DNA from: Porphyromonas uenonis 60-3
Lineage (GTDB): Bacteria > Bacteroidota > Bacteroidia > Bacteroidales > Porphyromonadaceae
DNA: 64,000 bases
Reading direction: 5' to 3'
Assembly: GCF_000174775.1 (NCBI RefSeq)
Contig: NZ_ACLR01000013.1
Coordinates: forward strand, 1-64,000
Below are positions 45,999 to 56,442 of this stretch, one piece after another. How positions within the stretch are numbered: the stretch's first letter is position 1; each line of letters starts with the position of its first letter. A program made the position numbers and the translations under genes. The notes under the pieces are model-generated. The model ran no database searches. It had not been told where the DNA came from and saw only the letters and a program-made list of their open reading frames with translations.

Positions 45999-48239
45999 AT
46001 GTCAAAGCATAGTCCTATCATAGCTCGCTACCGTGCCTTAGGCTTTCTAGCCATCTTGATGACTCTATGGATCTTTATCAAGGCGATGGGCATCATTTTC
46101 GTCGATGGTCCGACGTGGCGCAGGATCGCTCAGAGCTTTCATCAGCCAGACACGGTGACGATCTCACCACTACGAGGTAATATCATTTCGTCAGATGGGC
46201 ATATTGTAGCTATTAGCAAGCCTGCGTACAAGCTTTACATAGACTTTGGGGCAGAGGCTATCCAGCAGATGGAGCCAGACTCGCTCTACAAGCAACTGGA
46301 TTCGCTGGCCTACCAGATGAGTCTCTGGCAGAAAGGGGAGCTAGCCACTTACCCAGCGCTACGCAAGCGACTACGTGAGGGCTATCGTAAGGCACAGCAT
46401 AAGCAACCAGGCTATCGCTACGTATCTATATACCCGTATGAGGTGAGCCACGTGGAGTATCAGCGACTTAAGCAGTCATATCCGCTGATGATGACGGTGG
46501 AGCGCAAGGGGCGCTTGGTACGTCGCAGTGGTCCGCTCAGAAATGGATTGACACACGAGGAGCGTGCTCTACGAGACAGACCTTACGGCGAGCTAGCGAG
46601 ACGTACGATCGGTAGCGTCTATAAGGAGGTCAAAGGCGACCTCACACAGGGCGAATATGGCCTAGAGCAAAGCTTTGACACCCTGCTACGGGGCGAGCCA
46701 GGACTGGCTGTGAGACAATACTTGGCGGGGTCTACACGACAGAATACGCTACAACCGCCTCGTGACGGCTACAATGTGTACACAACACTAGATATGAATC
46801 TGCAGCAGATCGTACATCGTGCGCTCTATGAGCAGATGACTCAGTTTGAGGCGGACTATGGTGGCGCTATACTGATGGAGGTCGAGACGGGGCGTATCTT
46901 GGCTCTAGCTAACCTGACGAAGGGTGGCGAGAGCTACTACGAAGGGGTCAACTATGCCGTCAGCGCACTCAACGAGCCAGGCTCTACGATGAAGACGCCC
47001 TTTATGATGGCTGCCCTAGATGATGGGATCTGCACACCTAGCGATACTATTGACACGGGCAACGGAGTCTTCAAGTATGGTGGCTACAACATCCGTGATC
47101 ACAATGCTAACCGAGGAGGCTATGGACGTATCTCTGTAGCGCAGGGACTATGGTACTCAAGCAATATTGTCATGGCAAAGATTGCTATCAAAGGGTATGT
47201 GGAGCACCCCGACGGAATCTATCAGCATCTGCGCAACTATGGACTCTTAGAGCGACTAGATGTAGGGCTTGAGGGGGTCGCTACACCAACGATCATACGG
47301 CCCGAAGACAAGAGCTATGGCAACTCGACGATCCCAGGCATCAGTCGTGGATATGGTATCTCGGTACCTGCGATCAATACGCTCAACTTCTACAACGGTG
47401 TCGCCAACGGGGGACGTATCATGCGTCCCTATCTGGTGGATCGTGTAGAGGATGCGGAGGGCAATGTAATCCAAGAGTTTCAGCCACAAGTCCTGCATGA
47501 GAATATCTGCAAGCCTGCTACGCTCGACTCAATCCGCTCAATGCTAGACAATGTAGTCTTACAAGGCACGGCTAAAGGGCCCGTACGCTCTGATCTGATC
47601 TCCATCAGTGGCAAGACGGGTACCGCTCTAATGAGCAATCATGGTGGTGCGGGCTACCGTGCTAGTGGAGAGGTCTACATGACTTCGTTTTGCGGCTACT
47701 TCCCCTCCGATCATCCTAAGTATAGTTGCATCATTTTCGTAGTCAATCCTCACGGTCCTGGACGTGCCTCTGGCGGTATGGTAGCAGGTGGCGGGGTGAA
47801 GCGTATAGCTGAGGAGATCTACACACTCTCCAATCCTATCCTCCTAGACACGATCACGCCATACCCAGCTAGCGAGCGATTGAAACACTTAGACTTAGCT
47901 GGTGGGGAAAAGAAGCGTGTCGAGAGTTTTGTCAAGACCTACAAGATCCCTGAGGTGCGACCCGAAGGGGGTGGTAAGATAGCCTCAGACCAACTGGTCG
48001 TACCTCAGTACGGACGTGGGGGACTAGAGCTACAGCCTCTGTCTCGCTACGCCAAAGGGGTGATGCCTCGTCTCGTGGGGCTGGCTCCCAGTGAAGCGAT
48101 CTATCAGATTAGCTTGCAGGGACTGGAGGTGCAGTTGGTCGGATACGGTCGAGTCATAGCGCAGAGCATCCCCGTCGGCACGCCTATCCACCCAGGACAG
48201 AAGGTGATCCTACATCTAGGCAACAATCATAGACAGTAA
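45999..48239 (+). CDS. ftsI: Division-specific penicillin-binding protein (peptidoglycan transpeptidase)
   Basis: A 746-residue class B PBP with one N-terminal membrane anchor (about 15-35), a dimerisation domain and a transpeptidase domain. Active-site motifs are S329-T-M-K332, S387-S-N389 and K539-T-G541. A C-terminal PASTA-like domain (about 680-742, MPRLVGLAPSEAIYQISLQG) is present, as in other Bacteroidota. It cross-links septal peptidoglycan with FtsW. The gene follows ftsL after 30 nt. Confidence 0.95.
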   Translation: MSKHSPIIARYRALGFLAILMTLWIFIKAMGIIFVDGPTWRRIAQSFHQPDTVTISPLRGNIISSDGHIVAISKPAYKLYIDFGAEAIQQMEPDSLYKQLDSLAYQMSLWQKGELATYPALRKRLREGYRKAQHKQPGYRYVSIYPYEVSHVEYQRLKQSYPLMMTVERKGRLVRRSGPLRNGLTHEERALRDRPYGELARRTIGSVYKEVKGDLTQGEYGLEQSFDTLLRGEPGLAVRQYLAGSTRQNTLQPPRDGYNVYTTLDMNLQQIVHRALYEQMTQFEADYGGAILMEVETGRILALANLTKGGESYYEGVNYAVSALNEPGSTMKTPFMMAALDDGICTPSDTIDTGNGVFKYGGYNIRDHNANRGGYGRISVAQGLWYSSNIVMAKIAIKGYVEHPDGIYQHLRNYGLLERLDVGLEGVATPTIIRPEDKSYGNSTIPGISRGYGISVPAINTLNFYNGVANGGRIMRPYLVDRVEDAEGNVIQEFQPQVLHENICKPATLDSIRSMLDNVVLQGTAKGPVRSDLISISGKTGTALMSNHGGAGYRASGEVYMTSFCGYFPSDHPKYSCIIFVVNPHGPGRASGGMVAGGGVKRIAEEIYTLSNPILLDTITPYPASERLKHLDLAGGEKKRVESFVKTYKIPEVRPEGGGKIASDQLVVPQYGRGGLELQPLSRYAKGVMPRLVGLAPSEAIYQISLQGLEVQLVGYGRVIAQSIPVGTPIHPGQKVILHLGNNHRQ

Positions 48240-48263
48240 AGCGGAATCCTCTCTAAGATAAAT

Positions 48264-49763
48264 ATGAATCTCAAACCACTCAATAATTATATAGTAGCAC
48301 TCACCGAGGAGCATCTACTAAGCCAAGCACACACAGGAGCCGTCTCTACGGAGCTATGTCAAGTAACCTCTATCGAGCAGGACTCACGTCGTGCCTCTGA
48401 GGGGTGTATCTTCGTAGCGCTACGTGGCGTACATGTGGACGGGGCGGACTATATTCCGAAGGCGCTAGCAGCGGGCTGTCGTATCATCGTCACTGAGCAC
48501 CCACGACCTGAGAGCCTCTCCGATGAGGTGGCATGGCTCACGGTGACCGACACAGCGAAGGCGATAGCGGTCCTAGCCTCTGTCTACTATGATCGTCCTG
48601 AGCGACAGCTCACGATCGTAGGAGTTACGGGGACTAATGGCAAGACGACTACCGCCACGCTTTGCTATCAGCTGTGGAACTGGCTCGGCATGCGAGCTGC
48701 GCTCTTTAGTACGGTCTGCATACGCATTGGTGACGAGGAGTACCCCGCGACCCACACGACGCCTGACGCTCTCGAGCTACACCGTGTGATGAGGGATATG
48801 GTGGATGCGGGGTGCCGCTACCTTTTTATGGAGGTTTCTTCGCACGCTTTGGTACAGCAGCGGGTCTATGGTTTGCCCTTTGCGCTAGCTCTTTTTACCA
48901 ATCTAACGCGTGACCACCTGGACTACCACGGCACGATGCAGGCTTACATTGCGGCAAAGAAGTTGCTCTTTGACAATCTCTCTCCAGATGCCTACGCTTT
49001 GGTCAATGCCGACGACCGTAACGGTAGCGTGATGGTACAAAACTGCGCTGCCCACCTACATACCTATGCGATGCGTAGCCATGCGGACTATATGTCTCAG
49101 CTCTTAGGACAATATGTGGATGGCTCTACCCTACTGCTGGACAACGAGGAGGTGGAGATCAAGCTCGTCGGGAGCTACAACGCTTACAACGTGACGGCCG
49201 TCTACGGTGTAGCTCGTCTCCTCCTACCCGATCTAGACAAGAGCTTGATCCTGCGTGGCATCTCTAGTCTGGAGCATGTGAATGGTCGCTTTGACCTGCT
49301 TGCCTCACCGAGAGGTTATCACGTGGTGGTGGACTATGCGCACACGCCTGACGCTCTGGAGAATCTACTGAAGACTGTCTCCGAGCTCAACGCTTCACAG
49401 GTCTACGTAGTGGTCGGCGCAGGCGGTGATCGAGACATGGGCAAGCGTCCTGAGATGGGGCGCATCGCCTACAATATGTGCAACTGTCTCTATCTCACCT
49501 CAGACAATCCACGCTCCGAGGATCCACAGACGATCATTGACCAAATGCTCGAAGGCATTCCTCAGGTGGAGCGTGACCAAGTCTACACCAATGTCTCTCG
49601 TCGCCAAGCAATCACAGACGCTTGCGCAGCTGCACAGCGTGGCGACCTAGTGGTCATCGCTGGCAAGGGTCATGAGACCTATCAAGAGATCAAAGGCATC
49701 AAGCACCACTTTGACGACAAAGAGGTGGCGCAAGAGATCTTTGCAAAAGAGAAGCTGGCATAG
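48264..49763 (+). CDS. murE: UDP-MurNAc-tripeptide ligase (meso-diaminopimelate type)
   Basis: A 499-residue Mur ligase that adds the third stem-peptide residue. The ATP loop is GVTGTNGKTTTATL. The amino-acid pocket signature is DNPR (in YLTSDNPRSEDPQ), which marks the meso-diaminopimelate enzyme and not the lysine type. VAGKGHETYQEIKG near the C terminus is also typical. So dietary lysine here is fuel rather than a cell-wall residue, which fits the fermentation operon. Confidence 0.95.
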   Translation: MNLKPLNNYIVALTEEHLLSQAHTGAVSTELCQVTSIEQDSRRASEGCIFVALRGVHVDGADYIPKALAAGCRIIVTEHPRPESLSDEVAWLTVTDTAKAIAVLASVYYDRPERQLTIVGVTGTNGKTTTATLCYQLWNWLGMRAALFSTVCIRIGDEEYPATHTTPDALELHRVMRDMVDAGCRYLFMEVSSHALVQQRVYGLPFALALFTNLTRDHLDYHGTMQAYIAAKKLLFDNLSPDAYALVNADDRNGSVMVQNCAAHLHTYAMRSHADYMSQLLGQYVDGSTLLLDNEEVEIKLVGSYNAYNVTAVYGVARLLLPDLDKSLILRGISSLEHVNGRFDLLASPRGYHVVVDYAHTPDALENLLKTVSELNASQVYVVVGAGGDRDMGKRPEMGRIAYNMCNCLYLTSDNPRSEDPQTIIDQMLEGIPQVERDQVYTNVSRRQAITDACAAAQRGDLVVIAGKGHETYQEIKGIKHHFDDKEVAQEIFAKEKLA

Positions 49764-49828
49764 ATAGCGTACCTTTGTCCTTCACTTAGCCCTTCCCCTA
49801 TAATCTTTATCAACTTACCCATCACGCT

Positions 49829-51088
49829 ATGCTTTATCACCTCTACGATTGGTTACAGGCAAACAACGTCCCTGGCTGGCGACTGGCTCAGTATGTGACC
49901 TTCCGAGCTGGGATCAGCTTTATCCTAGCTCTGATTATCAGTACGATCATCGGTCGACGCATCATCCACTGGCTGCATCGTATGCAGATAGGCGAGGTGG
50001 TTCGCACGCTAGGACTGGAAGGTGAGGCGATGAAGAAGGGCACCCCAACAATGGGTGGTATCATCATCATTATAGCGATCATCGTCCCGACGCTTCTATT
50101 CGCTCGCCTCAACAATGTCTATGTACAGCTGATGGTCTTCACGACACTTACGATGGGTGCCTTGGGCTTTATCGATGACTATATCAAGGTCTTTAAGAAA
50201 AACAAGGCGGGGCTCCACGGGCGCTACAAAATCATCGGACAGGTGCTCCTAGGCGTTGTCGTGGCGCTCACCTTCTACTTGAGTCCAGACATTATCATTC
50301 GGGAGAATCAAGAGGTGACTCACAATGGTCGCATCGAGCAGGTTACCTTCTCCAGTCAAGAGTCTAAGAACACGCAGACGACCATCCCCTTTGTCAAGAA
50401 CAACAACTTTGACTATCTCTCGCTAATCCCCGCCTCTACACCACACCGCGAACTGATTGGCTGGATTGTCTTCTCGATCATCATCATTCTGATCGTCACC
50501 TTTATCTCTAACTGCGTCAACCTAACGGATGGTCTGGACGGACTAGCCGCAGGAACAGCCGCCCCTGCGGGTGTCGCCCTGGCGGTGCTCGCTTATGTCT
50601 CCTCACATATAGCTTTGGCGCAGTACTTTAGTATCATGTTTATCCCAGGCGCTGAGGAGCTGGTGATCTTTGGCGCAGCCTTCGTAGGAGCGACCTTTGG
50701 CTTCCTTTGGTACAATGCTTACCCTGCGCAGGTCTTCATGGGAGACACGGGTAGCCTAGCCATCGGTAGTATCATCGCCGTGATGGCCGTCCTTATTCGC
50801 AAGGAGCTACTCCTGCCGATCCTCTGCTTCCTCTTTATCATCGAGGGGCTATCCTCGCTGATGCAGCAAGCATACTTCAAGATTACCAAGCGACGCACAG
50901 GTACGGGTCGACGGATCTTCAAGATGACGCCACTGCACCACCACTTTCAGAAAGCGGGCAATAGCGGTATCGACGCTTTAATCCAGCGTCCCCTCGCACC
51001 TATCCGAGAGGCTAAGATAACCGTTCGCTTTTGGCTCATAGCTATCCTACTGGCTGTCCTAACAGTCATCACGCTTAAGATGCGATAA
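49829..51088 (+). CDS. mraY: Phospho-MurNAc-pentapeptide transferase
   Basis: A 419-residue polytopic membrane enzyme that makes lipid I. Conserved segments are KKGTPTMGGIIIIIAIIVPT, FIDDYIKVFKKNKAGL, NCVNLTDGLDGLAAG with the catalytic Asp, GDTGSLAIGS and the MTPLHHHFQKAG loop. A periplasmic insert (about 155-195) is longer than in E. coli, as usual in this phylum. It is followed by murD after 28 nt. Confidence 0.95.
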   Translation: MLYHLYDWLQANNVPGWRLAQYVTFRAGISFILALIISTIIGRRIIHWLHRMQIGEVVRTLGLEGEAMKKGTPTMGGIIIIIAIIVPTLLFARLNNVYVQLMVFTTLTMGALGFIDDYIKVFKKNKAGLHGRYKIIGQVLLGVVVALTFYLSPDIIIRENQEVTHNGRIEQVTFSSQESKNTQTTIPFVKNNNFDYLSLIPASTPHRELIGWIVFSIIIILIVTFISNCVNLTDGLDGLAAGTAAPAGVALAVLAYVSSHIALAQYFSIMFIPGAEELVIFGAAFVGATFGFLWYNAYPAQVFMGDTGSLAIGSIIAVMAVLIRKELLLPILCFLFIIEGLSSLMQQAYFKITKRRTGTGRRIFKMTPLHHHFQKAGNSGIDALIQRPLAPIREAKITVRFWLIAILLAVLTVITLKMR

Positions 51089-51116
51089 TTTATAGACTTA
51101 CAACGATCTCACAGAT

Positions 51117-52502
51117 ATGCAACGCAACGAATATATCATCCTAGGAGCTGGAGAGAGTGGTGTCGGAGCTGCCATCCTAGCTCAAAAGCAAGGGCTCCTC
51201 GTCTTTGTCTCCGACTCGGGACAAATCAAGCCACAATACAAAGCGGAGCTGGAGCAGTACAGTATCCCCTACGAGGAGGGCGGACACACCTTAGCTCGTA
51301 TCTTATCAGCCAAAGAGGTGATCAAGAGCCCTGGCATCCCTGACAGCGCGCCCCTCATACGACAGCTTGCGGAGCAACAGACGCCTATCATCAGTGAGAT
51401 CGAGTTCGCCTACCGCTACGCTGGCGATAGCATGATGATCGCCATCACGGGGAGCAACGGCAAGACCACTACGACCAACTGGCTCTATCACACGCTCCAC
51501 AATGCGGGACTGGATGTCTCCATGGCGGGCAATGTGGGTACTAGTCTAGCTCGTCAGGTGGCGCTCGCTCCACACGCTTACTATGTGATCGAGCTGAGTA
51601 GCTTCCAGCTGGATCATATGTACCAGTTCAGAGCGCACATAGCCATCCTGCTCAATATCACACCCGACCATCTAGATCGCTACGACCATAAGATGGAGCT
51701 ATACGCACGAGCCAAGATGCGCATCACGCAAAACCAACAGCCCACCGACTACTTCATCTCGTGGATCGAAGACGACTGGACACAGCGCCTACTCAAGGAG
51801 CCAGGCATGGGAGCAGGACGACGGATCTTCTTCTCCACCGAAGGCTCTTCAGACGATGCTGTCGTGGCTTCTAGTCACGATGGACAGCTATGCTTCGCCC
51901 TTCAGGAACCAGTCCTTGAGATGCCAGAGAGCGCTCTAGCTCTATCGGGCAAACACAACGTGCAGAACGCTCTAGCTGTCGGTTGCGCTGCCCAAGCCTT
52001 AGGCATCAAGCCTGAGGTCATACGAGCCTTGCTGGAAACCTTTACCAATGTACCCCACCGCCTAGAGTATATCGCCAGCATCGACGGCGTAGACTACATC
52101 AACGACTCCAAGGCGACCAACATCAACAGTACTTGGTACGCACTAGAGAGTATGCGCAAGCCGACGATTCTCATACTAGGAGGTACCGACAAGGGCAATG
52201 ACTACAACGACCTGATGGATCTGGTCAAGGAAAAGGTGGTCGGACTAATCTATATGACAACTGACTCGGCCAAGCTCCACCGTAGCTTCGACAGTGTCAT
52301 ACCACGCCACGAGGAGGTTACCTCAATGCGTGACGCTATCGCCGCCGCACGCCAGATGGCCCAGGCAGGAGACACCGTGTTGCTGTCGCCAGCCTGCGCT
52401 AGCTTTGACCTCTTCACCTGCTATGAGGATCGTGGCGATCAGTTCAGAGCGGAGGTACTTGACATCGCTCAGCAACAGCCTGATACTGACCGTTCGCTCT
52501 AG
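51117..52502 (+). CDS. murD: UDP-MurNAc-alanine:D-glutamate ligase
   Basis: A 461-residue cytoplasmic Mur ligase. The N terminus begins EYIILGAGESGVGAAILAQK (UDP-binding), the ATP loop is ITGSNGKTTTTNW, and the central ELSSFQLDHM and LNITPDHLDRY motifs hold metal and substrate ligands. The C-terminal domain has INDSKATNINSTWYAL and LSPACASFDLF. It starts 28 nt after mraY and ends 15 nt before ftsW. Confidence 0.95.
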   Translation: MQRNEYIILGAGESGVGAAILAQKQGLLVFVSDSGQIKPQYKAELEQYSIPYEEGGHTLARILSAKEVIKSPGIPDSAPLIRQLAEQQTPIISEIEFAYRYAGDSMMIAITGSNGKTTTTNWLYHTLHNAGLDVSMAGNVGTSLARQVALAPHAYYVIELSSFQLDHMYQFRAHIAILLNITPDHLDRYDHKMELYARAKMRITQNQQPTDYFISWIEDDWTQRLLKEPGMGAGRRIFFSTEGSSDDAVVASSHDGQLCFALQEPVLEMPESALALSGKHNVQNALAVGCAAQALGIKPEVIRALLETFTNVPHRLEYIASIDGVDYINDSKATNINSTWYALESMRKPTILILGGTDKGNDYNDLMDLVKEKVVGLIYMTTDSAKLHRSFDSVIPRHEEVTSMRDAIAAARQMAQAGDTVLLSPACASFDLFTCYEDRGDQFRAEVLDIAQQQPDTDRSL

Positions 52503-52517
52503 CCTATCCGACACTCT

Positions 52518-53915
52518 ATGATACCACAAGACGAATATAATCCGAGCCAAGAGACCACTCCTTCGGACATCTTCGACCTCTCTCCCCGTGAGACGGATCA
52601 GCATAGCAAAAGCGAAAGAGCGTCCGAAGAGAACTCCCCAGAAGCTACCAAGGTAGAACCAACACCACGCAAGCCACGCATCACAGGCGACCGCTCGTTG
52701 TGGTTTCTCTACTTTGCCTTCCTAGCCACGTCGCTACTCTTCATCTATAGCGCTACCAGTACACTAGCTTACCGTGGAGAGAGCTTGTATGCGCCCTTCA
52801 CGGGACATCTCAAGCACATCATCATATCTATCCTTGCAGCTTGGTTTTGCTCTCGGCTAAGCAACTTTTGGTTACGCTTGGGCGGGATGGGCTTCTTTGT
52901 CATCGTGCTCCTAGCCGTCATTGCGACCCCATTCATCGGTACAGAGACCAATGAGGCGAAGCGTACGCTCTTCGGGCTACAATTCTCAGAGTTCTACAAA
53001 GTTGGCATCATTTGTCTCGCCTCAGCTGTCCTCTCTGCGCATCAGCTGGGCAGTCTCAATCGGCGCTTCTACATCTTTTGTGGTATCTCAGCTATTGGAC
53101 TGGTCTTCGTTGCCAAGGAAAGTCTGTCCATGGGACTCATCCTCATCACCTTCATCGTCTGCATCGGGCTCGTACAAACGGGGCTCTCCAAGAGCTTGCT
53201 CATGATCAGTGGTGTGGGAGTAGGAGTACTCACGTTACTCCTAGCTTGTCTCGTGTTGCTCCCCGACAGCGTGATCAAGAAAAATAGTAGTACCGCCCGC
53301 TGGAAGGGACGTATCGAAGACTTCACCTCCAAGTCGGACTCCAGTAAGTTTGTCATTGACGAGGACAACTTTCAGGAGCAGCACGCACGCATTGCCATCG
53401 CACGAAGCAATGGTACGGGCGTCTTCCCAGGCAATAGTGTGGAGCGAGACATACTCCCCGAGGCATACTCCGACTTTATTTATGCAATCATCATCGAGGA
53501 GACAGGCTTCATCGGTATGATTTGGGTGCCATTACTCTATATCTTGCTTTTCTTCAAGCTCTCTCGCTGGGCGACCCGAACGCAGCGTGACTGGCAGCGC
53601 ATCCTCCTACTGGGTGTCGGTATCATGTACACCACACAGGCGATCATACATATGTGCGTCGTCACGGGCATCTCGCCTAATACGGGTCAGACGCTCCCGC
53701 TCATCAGTCGTGGAGGTTCTTCGCTCCTCGCCACCTCAATGGCTATCGGAGCCTGCATCGGGATCACGAGACATATACGCGAAGAGGAGTACCAGCGCCA
53801 ACTGGAGCAGGAGAGCCAAGCAGAAGCAGCGACCGAACCTGTTGCGGAGACTACCTCTACAGTTGAAGGGAGCCCCCGCCCCACCACCTCCGACGAGGCG
53901 AACGATATAGCGTAG
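52518..53915 (+). CDS. ftsW: FtsW, septal peptidoglycan glycosyltransferase (SEDS family)
   Basis: A 465-residue SEDS protein with about ten membrane segments between residues 55 and 420. Cytoplasmic tails at both ends are acidic and proline/glutamate-rich (TEPVAETTSTVEGSPRPTTS at the end). SEDS marks include ARIAIARSNGTGVFPGNS, YAIIIEETGFIGM and TGQTLPLISRGGSSLLATSM. It polymerises septal glycan with FtsI. It is the last gene of the cluster and meets aroE convergently with only 3 bp between stops. Confidence 0.93.
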   Translation: MIPQDEYNPSQETTPSDIFDLSPRETDQHSKSERASEENSPEATKVEPTPRKPRITGDRSLWFLYFAFLATSLLFIYSATSTLAYRGESLYAPFTGHLKHIIISILAAWFCSRLSNFWLRLGGMGFFVIVLLAVIATPFIGTETNEAKRTLFGLQFSEFYKVGIICLASAVLSAHQLGSLNRRFYIFCGISAIGLVFVAKESLSMGLILITFIVCIGLVQTGLSKSLLMISGVGVGVLTLLLACLVLLPDSVIKKNSSTARWKGRIEDFTSKSDSSKFVIDEDNFQEQHARIAIARSNGTGVFPGNSVERDILPEAYSDFIYAIIIEETGFIGMIWVPLLYILLFFKLSRWATRTQRDWQRILLLGVGIMYTTQAIIHMCVVTGISPNTGQTLPLISRGGSSLLATSMAIGACIGITRHIREEEYQRQLEQESQAEAATEPVAETTSTVEGSPRPTTSDEANDIA

Positions 53916-53918
53916 TCT

Positions 53919-54671
53919 CTACGCCTGACGATTCCAAATGTGCCAAGCGTAGCGAGCCTGCACGAGGAGCATCTTCAGCCCATTGATCGTCGTCGCTCCC
54001 TGCTCACGACAAGCCTTGAGGAAACGCGTCTCCTCGGGATTGTAGATCAGATCCATGCAGAGATGCTCTGGCGTGATCGCCTCATAGGGGATCTGCGGGC
54101 GCTCCATAGTAAGCGCCCCCATGCCGACAGGGGTCGCATTGATGATGATCCACTTGTCCGCTATCAGCTCAGGCGTCAAGTCACTATAGGAGAGGATATG
54201 CGGAGCTTGCGGATCTCTACTAACCAACGTACAGTCACGACCGAGACGCTTGAGTGCCTGTGCTACCGCCTGCGCAGCACCACCCGTCCCGAGGACGAGC
54301 GCATGCTGTTGCTCCGACGTGAGTAGCGGCTGGAGAGTCTCCACGACACCCTGCACATCCGTGTTGTAGCCGAAGAGACGTATCCGTCCATCCGTACGAT
54401 CCACAACAATCGTATTAACAGCTCCCACATACTTAGCCTCGGGATCTATATGATCTAGATAGTTGCACACCTCCACCTTGTAGGGGCTCGTCACATTCAG
54501 TCCCACGATGGCAGGGTTAGACTCCAGCCAAGGTCTCAGCGCCGAGAGATCATCCAGCTCCTGTAGTATATAGCGCGCATCAATCCCCTGGGAGTCAAAA
54601 AGGTCATTGAAGTAGTCTGCCGAGAGCGAATGCCCCACGGGCTTACCTATCAGTGCATAAATGCGTTGCAT
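53919..54671 (-). CDS. aroE: Shikimate dehydrogenase
   Basis: A 250-residue NADPH-dependent enzyme of aromatic amino-acid synthesis. It has ALIGKPVGHSLSADYFN at the N terminus (shikimate-binding Ser), GLNVTSPYKVEV with the catalytic Lys, the NADP loop LGTGGAAQAVAQAL, NATPVGMG and a C-terminal TTINGLKMLLVQA. It overlaps no other gene but converges on ftsW with no room for a terminator. menG lies 21 nt upstream on the same strand. Confidence 0.93.
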   Translation of the reverse strand: MQRIYALIGKPVGHSLSADYFNDLFDSQGIDARYILQELDDLSALRPWLESNPAIVGLNVTSPYKVEVCNYLDHIDPEAKYVGAVNTIVVDRTDGRIRLFGYNTDVQGVVETLQPLLTSEQQHALVLGTGGAAQAVAQALKRLGRDCTLVSRDPQAPHILSYSDLTPELIADKWIIINATPVGMGALTMERPQIPYEAITPEHLCMDLIYNPEETRFLKACREQGATTINGLKMLLVQARYAWHIWNRQA

Positions 54672-54692
54672 ACTCTTATTCGTTTATCTCTT

Positions 54693-55409
54693 TTAAGCCT
54701 CTGCAGTATATAAGACGCAGATCCCGAGAGGCATCTCTTTGTAGTGCACCTCTCTAAAGCCTGCTCTACGGATCAGCGCCGTCATCGCCTCTCGCTGTGG
54801 CATCGCCTTGATAGACGCAGGGAGATAGCTGTAAGCAGAGCGATCATGGGCGCACAGCTGTCCGATCCACGGGATCAAGTGCTTAGCATAGATGTTATAG
54901 CCTCGGAGCAATAGCCCCCCTCGAGGTTCGCTCAGCTCCAGGATAGCGAGCCTCCCCCCAGGGCGTAAAATGCGCAGCATCTCTCGCAAGCCCTGTAGTG
55001 GATCCGAAAAGTTTCGAATACCCAGCGTGCAGGTCACAGCATCGACCGATTGCGAAGCTAGAGAGAGCTCCTGACAATTCTCCGCAGAGAGCGTCACAGC
55101 CGGCACCGAGTGGACAGCCCTCTGAAGACGCTCAGCGGCCACCGCCAGCATACCCTCCGAGAGATCCACACCGACTATCTCACGCACCGACGGCAAGTAG
55201 CGAGAGAGCATCAGGATCATATCCCCCGTACCGCAGGCCAGGTCAGCCACACGATGAGGCGCATAGTTCGCCAGATGCTCTATGACCTGCCAGCGCCAGG
55301 CCAAATCCATACCACCCGTCATGAGACGATTCATCGAGTCATAGCGTCCAGCTATGCGGTCAAACATCTGCCGTACGTAGCGAGACTTACCATCCATAGG
55401 TAAAGGCAT
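54693..55409 (-). CDS. menG: Demethylmenaquinone methyltransferase (UbiE/MenG)
   Basis: A 238-residue SAM-dependent methyltransferase for the last step of menaquinone synthesis. The signature is KSRYVRQMFDRIAGRYDSMN and NRLMTGGMDLAWRW at the N terminus, the SAM loop ADLACGTGDMILML, VDAVTCTLGIRNFSDP and the RPGGRLAILELSEP block. No ubiquinone is expected in this anaerobe, so MenG is the better name. It sits between purC and aroE on the same strand. Confidence 0.92.
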   Translation of the reverse strand: MPLPMDGKSRYVRQMFDRIAGRYDSMNRLMTGGMDLAWRWQVIEHLANYAPHRVADLACGTGDMILMLSRYLPSVREIVGVDLSEGMLAVAAERLQRAVHSVPAVTLSAENCQELSLASQSVDAVTCTLGIRNFSDPLQGLREMLRILRPGGRLAILELSEPRGGLLLRGYNIYAKHLIPWIGQLCAHDRSAYSYLPASIKAMPQREAMTALIRRAGFREVHYKEMPLGICVLYTAEA

Positions 55410-55426
55410 AGTAAATAGAGAGATTA

Positions 55427-55475
55427 GAACCAGCGACTAAGGAGGTTGTACACAGCCCCTCTAAGTCGCTGGTTC
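55427..55475 (-). terminator. Hairpin between purC and menG
   Basis: GAACCAGCGACT pairs perfectly with AGTCGCTGGTTC (12 bp), with weak inner pairing. It lies 22 bp after the purC stop and probably ends the purC transcript on the minus strand. Its flank contains a small piece of the AGAGATTAGA motif. Confidence 0.6.
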
Positions 55476-55497
55476 GTTTGTATAGTTATGTAGCCTC

Positions 55498-56442
55498 CTA
55501 CTTCTTGAGGAAAGCTAGCAGATTGTCCTCAATACGCTTAGCCACATCTTGGGTCTGCTCCTTGACGAAGGTCTTGCCCGTGATGTGCTCGTAGAGCTCT
55601 ATGTAGCGGTCGCTCACAGAGGCTGCATACTCAGGTGTGATGGCAGGCATCTTCTGGCCAGCCTTACCCTGGAAGCCCTGCTCGATAAGCCACTGTCGGA
55701 CGAACTCCTTCGAGAGCTGACGCTGAGGCTCACCCTTAGCTTGGCGCTCCTCATAGCCCTCTAGGTAGAAGTAGCGAGAGGAGTCAGGCGTGTGGATCTC
55801 GTCAATCAGGATCACCTTGCCATCCTTCTTGCCAAACTCATACTTCGTGTCCACGAGGATCAGACCACGCTCGCGAGCGATGCGTGTCCCCTCCTCAAAG
55901 AGCGTCCGCGTGTACTGCTCAATGACCTTGTAGTCCTCCTCCGAGATCAGTCCAGAGGCGATGATCTCCTCACGGCTAATGTTTTCGTCGTGCCCCTCGT
56001 CAGCCTTAGTCGTAGGCGTGATGATCGGGTGTGGGAGGCGCTCATTCTCCTTCAGCCCCTCGGGTAGTTGTATGCCACAGATCGTACGCTCGCCAGCCTG
56101 ATAAGCACGCCATGCGCTACCAGCTATGTAGCCACGTACGATCATCTCTACCTTAAAAGGCTCGCAGCGATGTCCCACCGTAACCATCGGGTCGGGAGTC
56201 GCTATCTTCCAGTTAGGCACGAGATGCGCCGTAGCGTCGAGCTGCTCAGCAGCTATTTGGTTGAGCACCTGACCCTTGTAGGGGATACCCTCAGGGAGTA
56301 CCACATCAAAGGCTGAGATCCTATCCGTAGCGACCATCGCTATCAGGTCACCCTCAAGGAAGTATACATCTCTCACCTTGCCATGAAAGACAGCCTGGAT
56401 ACCTGGGAGAGATAGGTCGGTGTGTGTTAGAGCTTGATTCAT
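55498..56442 (-). CDS. purC: SAICAR synthetase
   Basis: A 314-residue purine-synthesis ligase that joins CAIR and aspartate. It is of the longer type common in Bacteroidota. Seen are [12 protein letters not shown] near the N terminus, [50 protein letters not shown] and [14 protein letters not shown], the last being the SAICAR synthetase signature. Its start lies 97 nt downstream of the phoH stop on this strand. Confidence 0.95.
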   Translation of the reverse strand: MNQALTHTDLSLPGIQAVFHGKVRDVYFLEGDLIAMVATDRISAFDVVLPEGIPYKGQVLNQIAAEQLDATAHLVPNWKIATPDPMVTVGHRCEPFKVEMIVRGYIAGSAWRAYQAGERTICGIQLPEGLKENERLPHPIITPTTKADEGHDENISREEIIASGLISEEDYKVIEQYTRTLFEEGTRIARERGLILVDTKYEFGKKDGKVILIDEIHTPDSSRYFYLEGYEERQAKGEPQRQLSKEFVRQWLIEQGFQGKAGQKMPAITPEYAASVSDRYIELYEHITGKTFVKEQTQDVAKRIEDNLLAFLKK

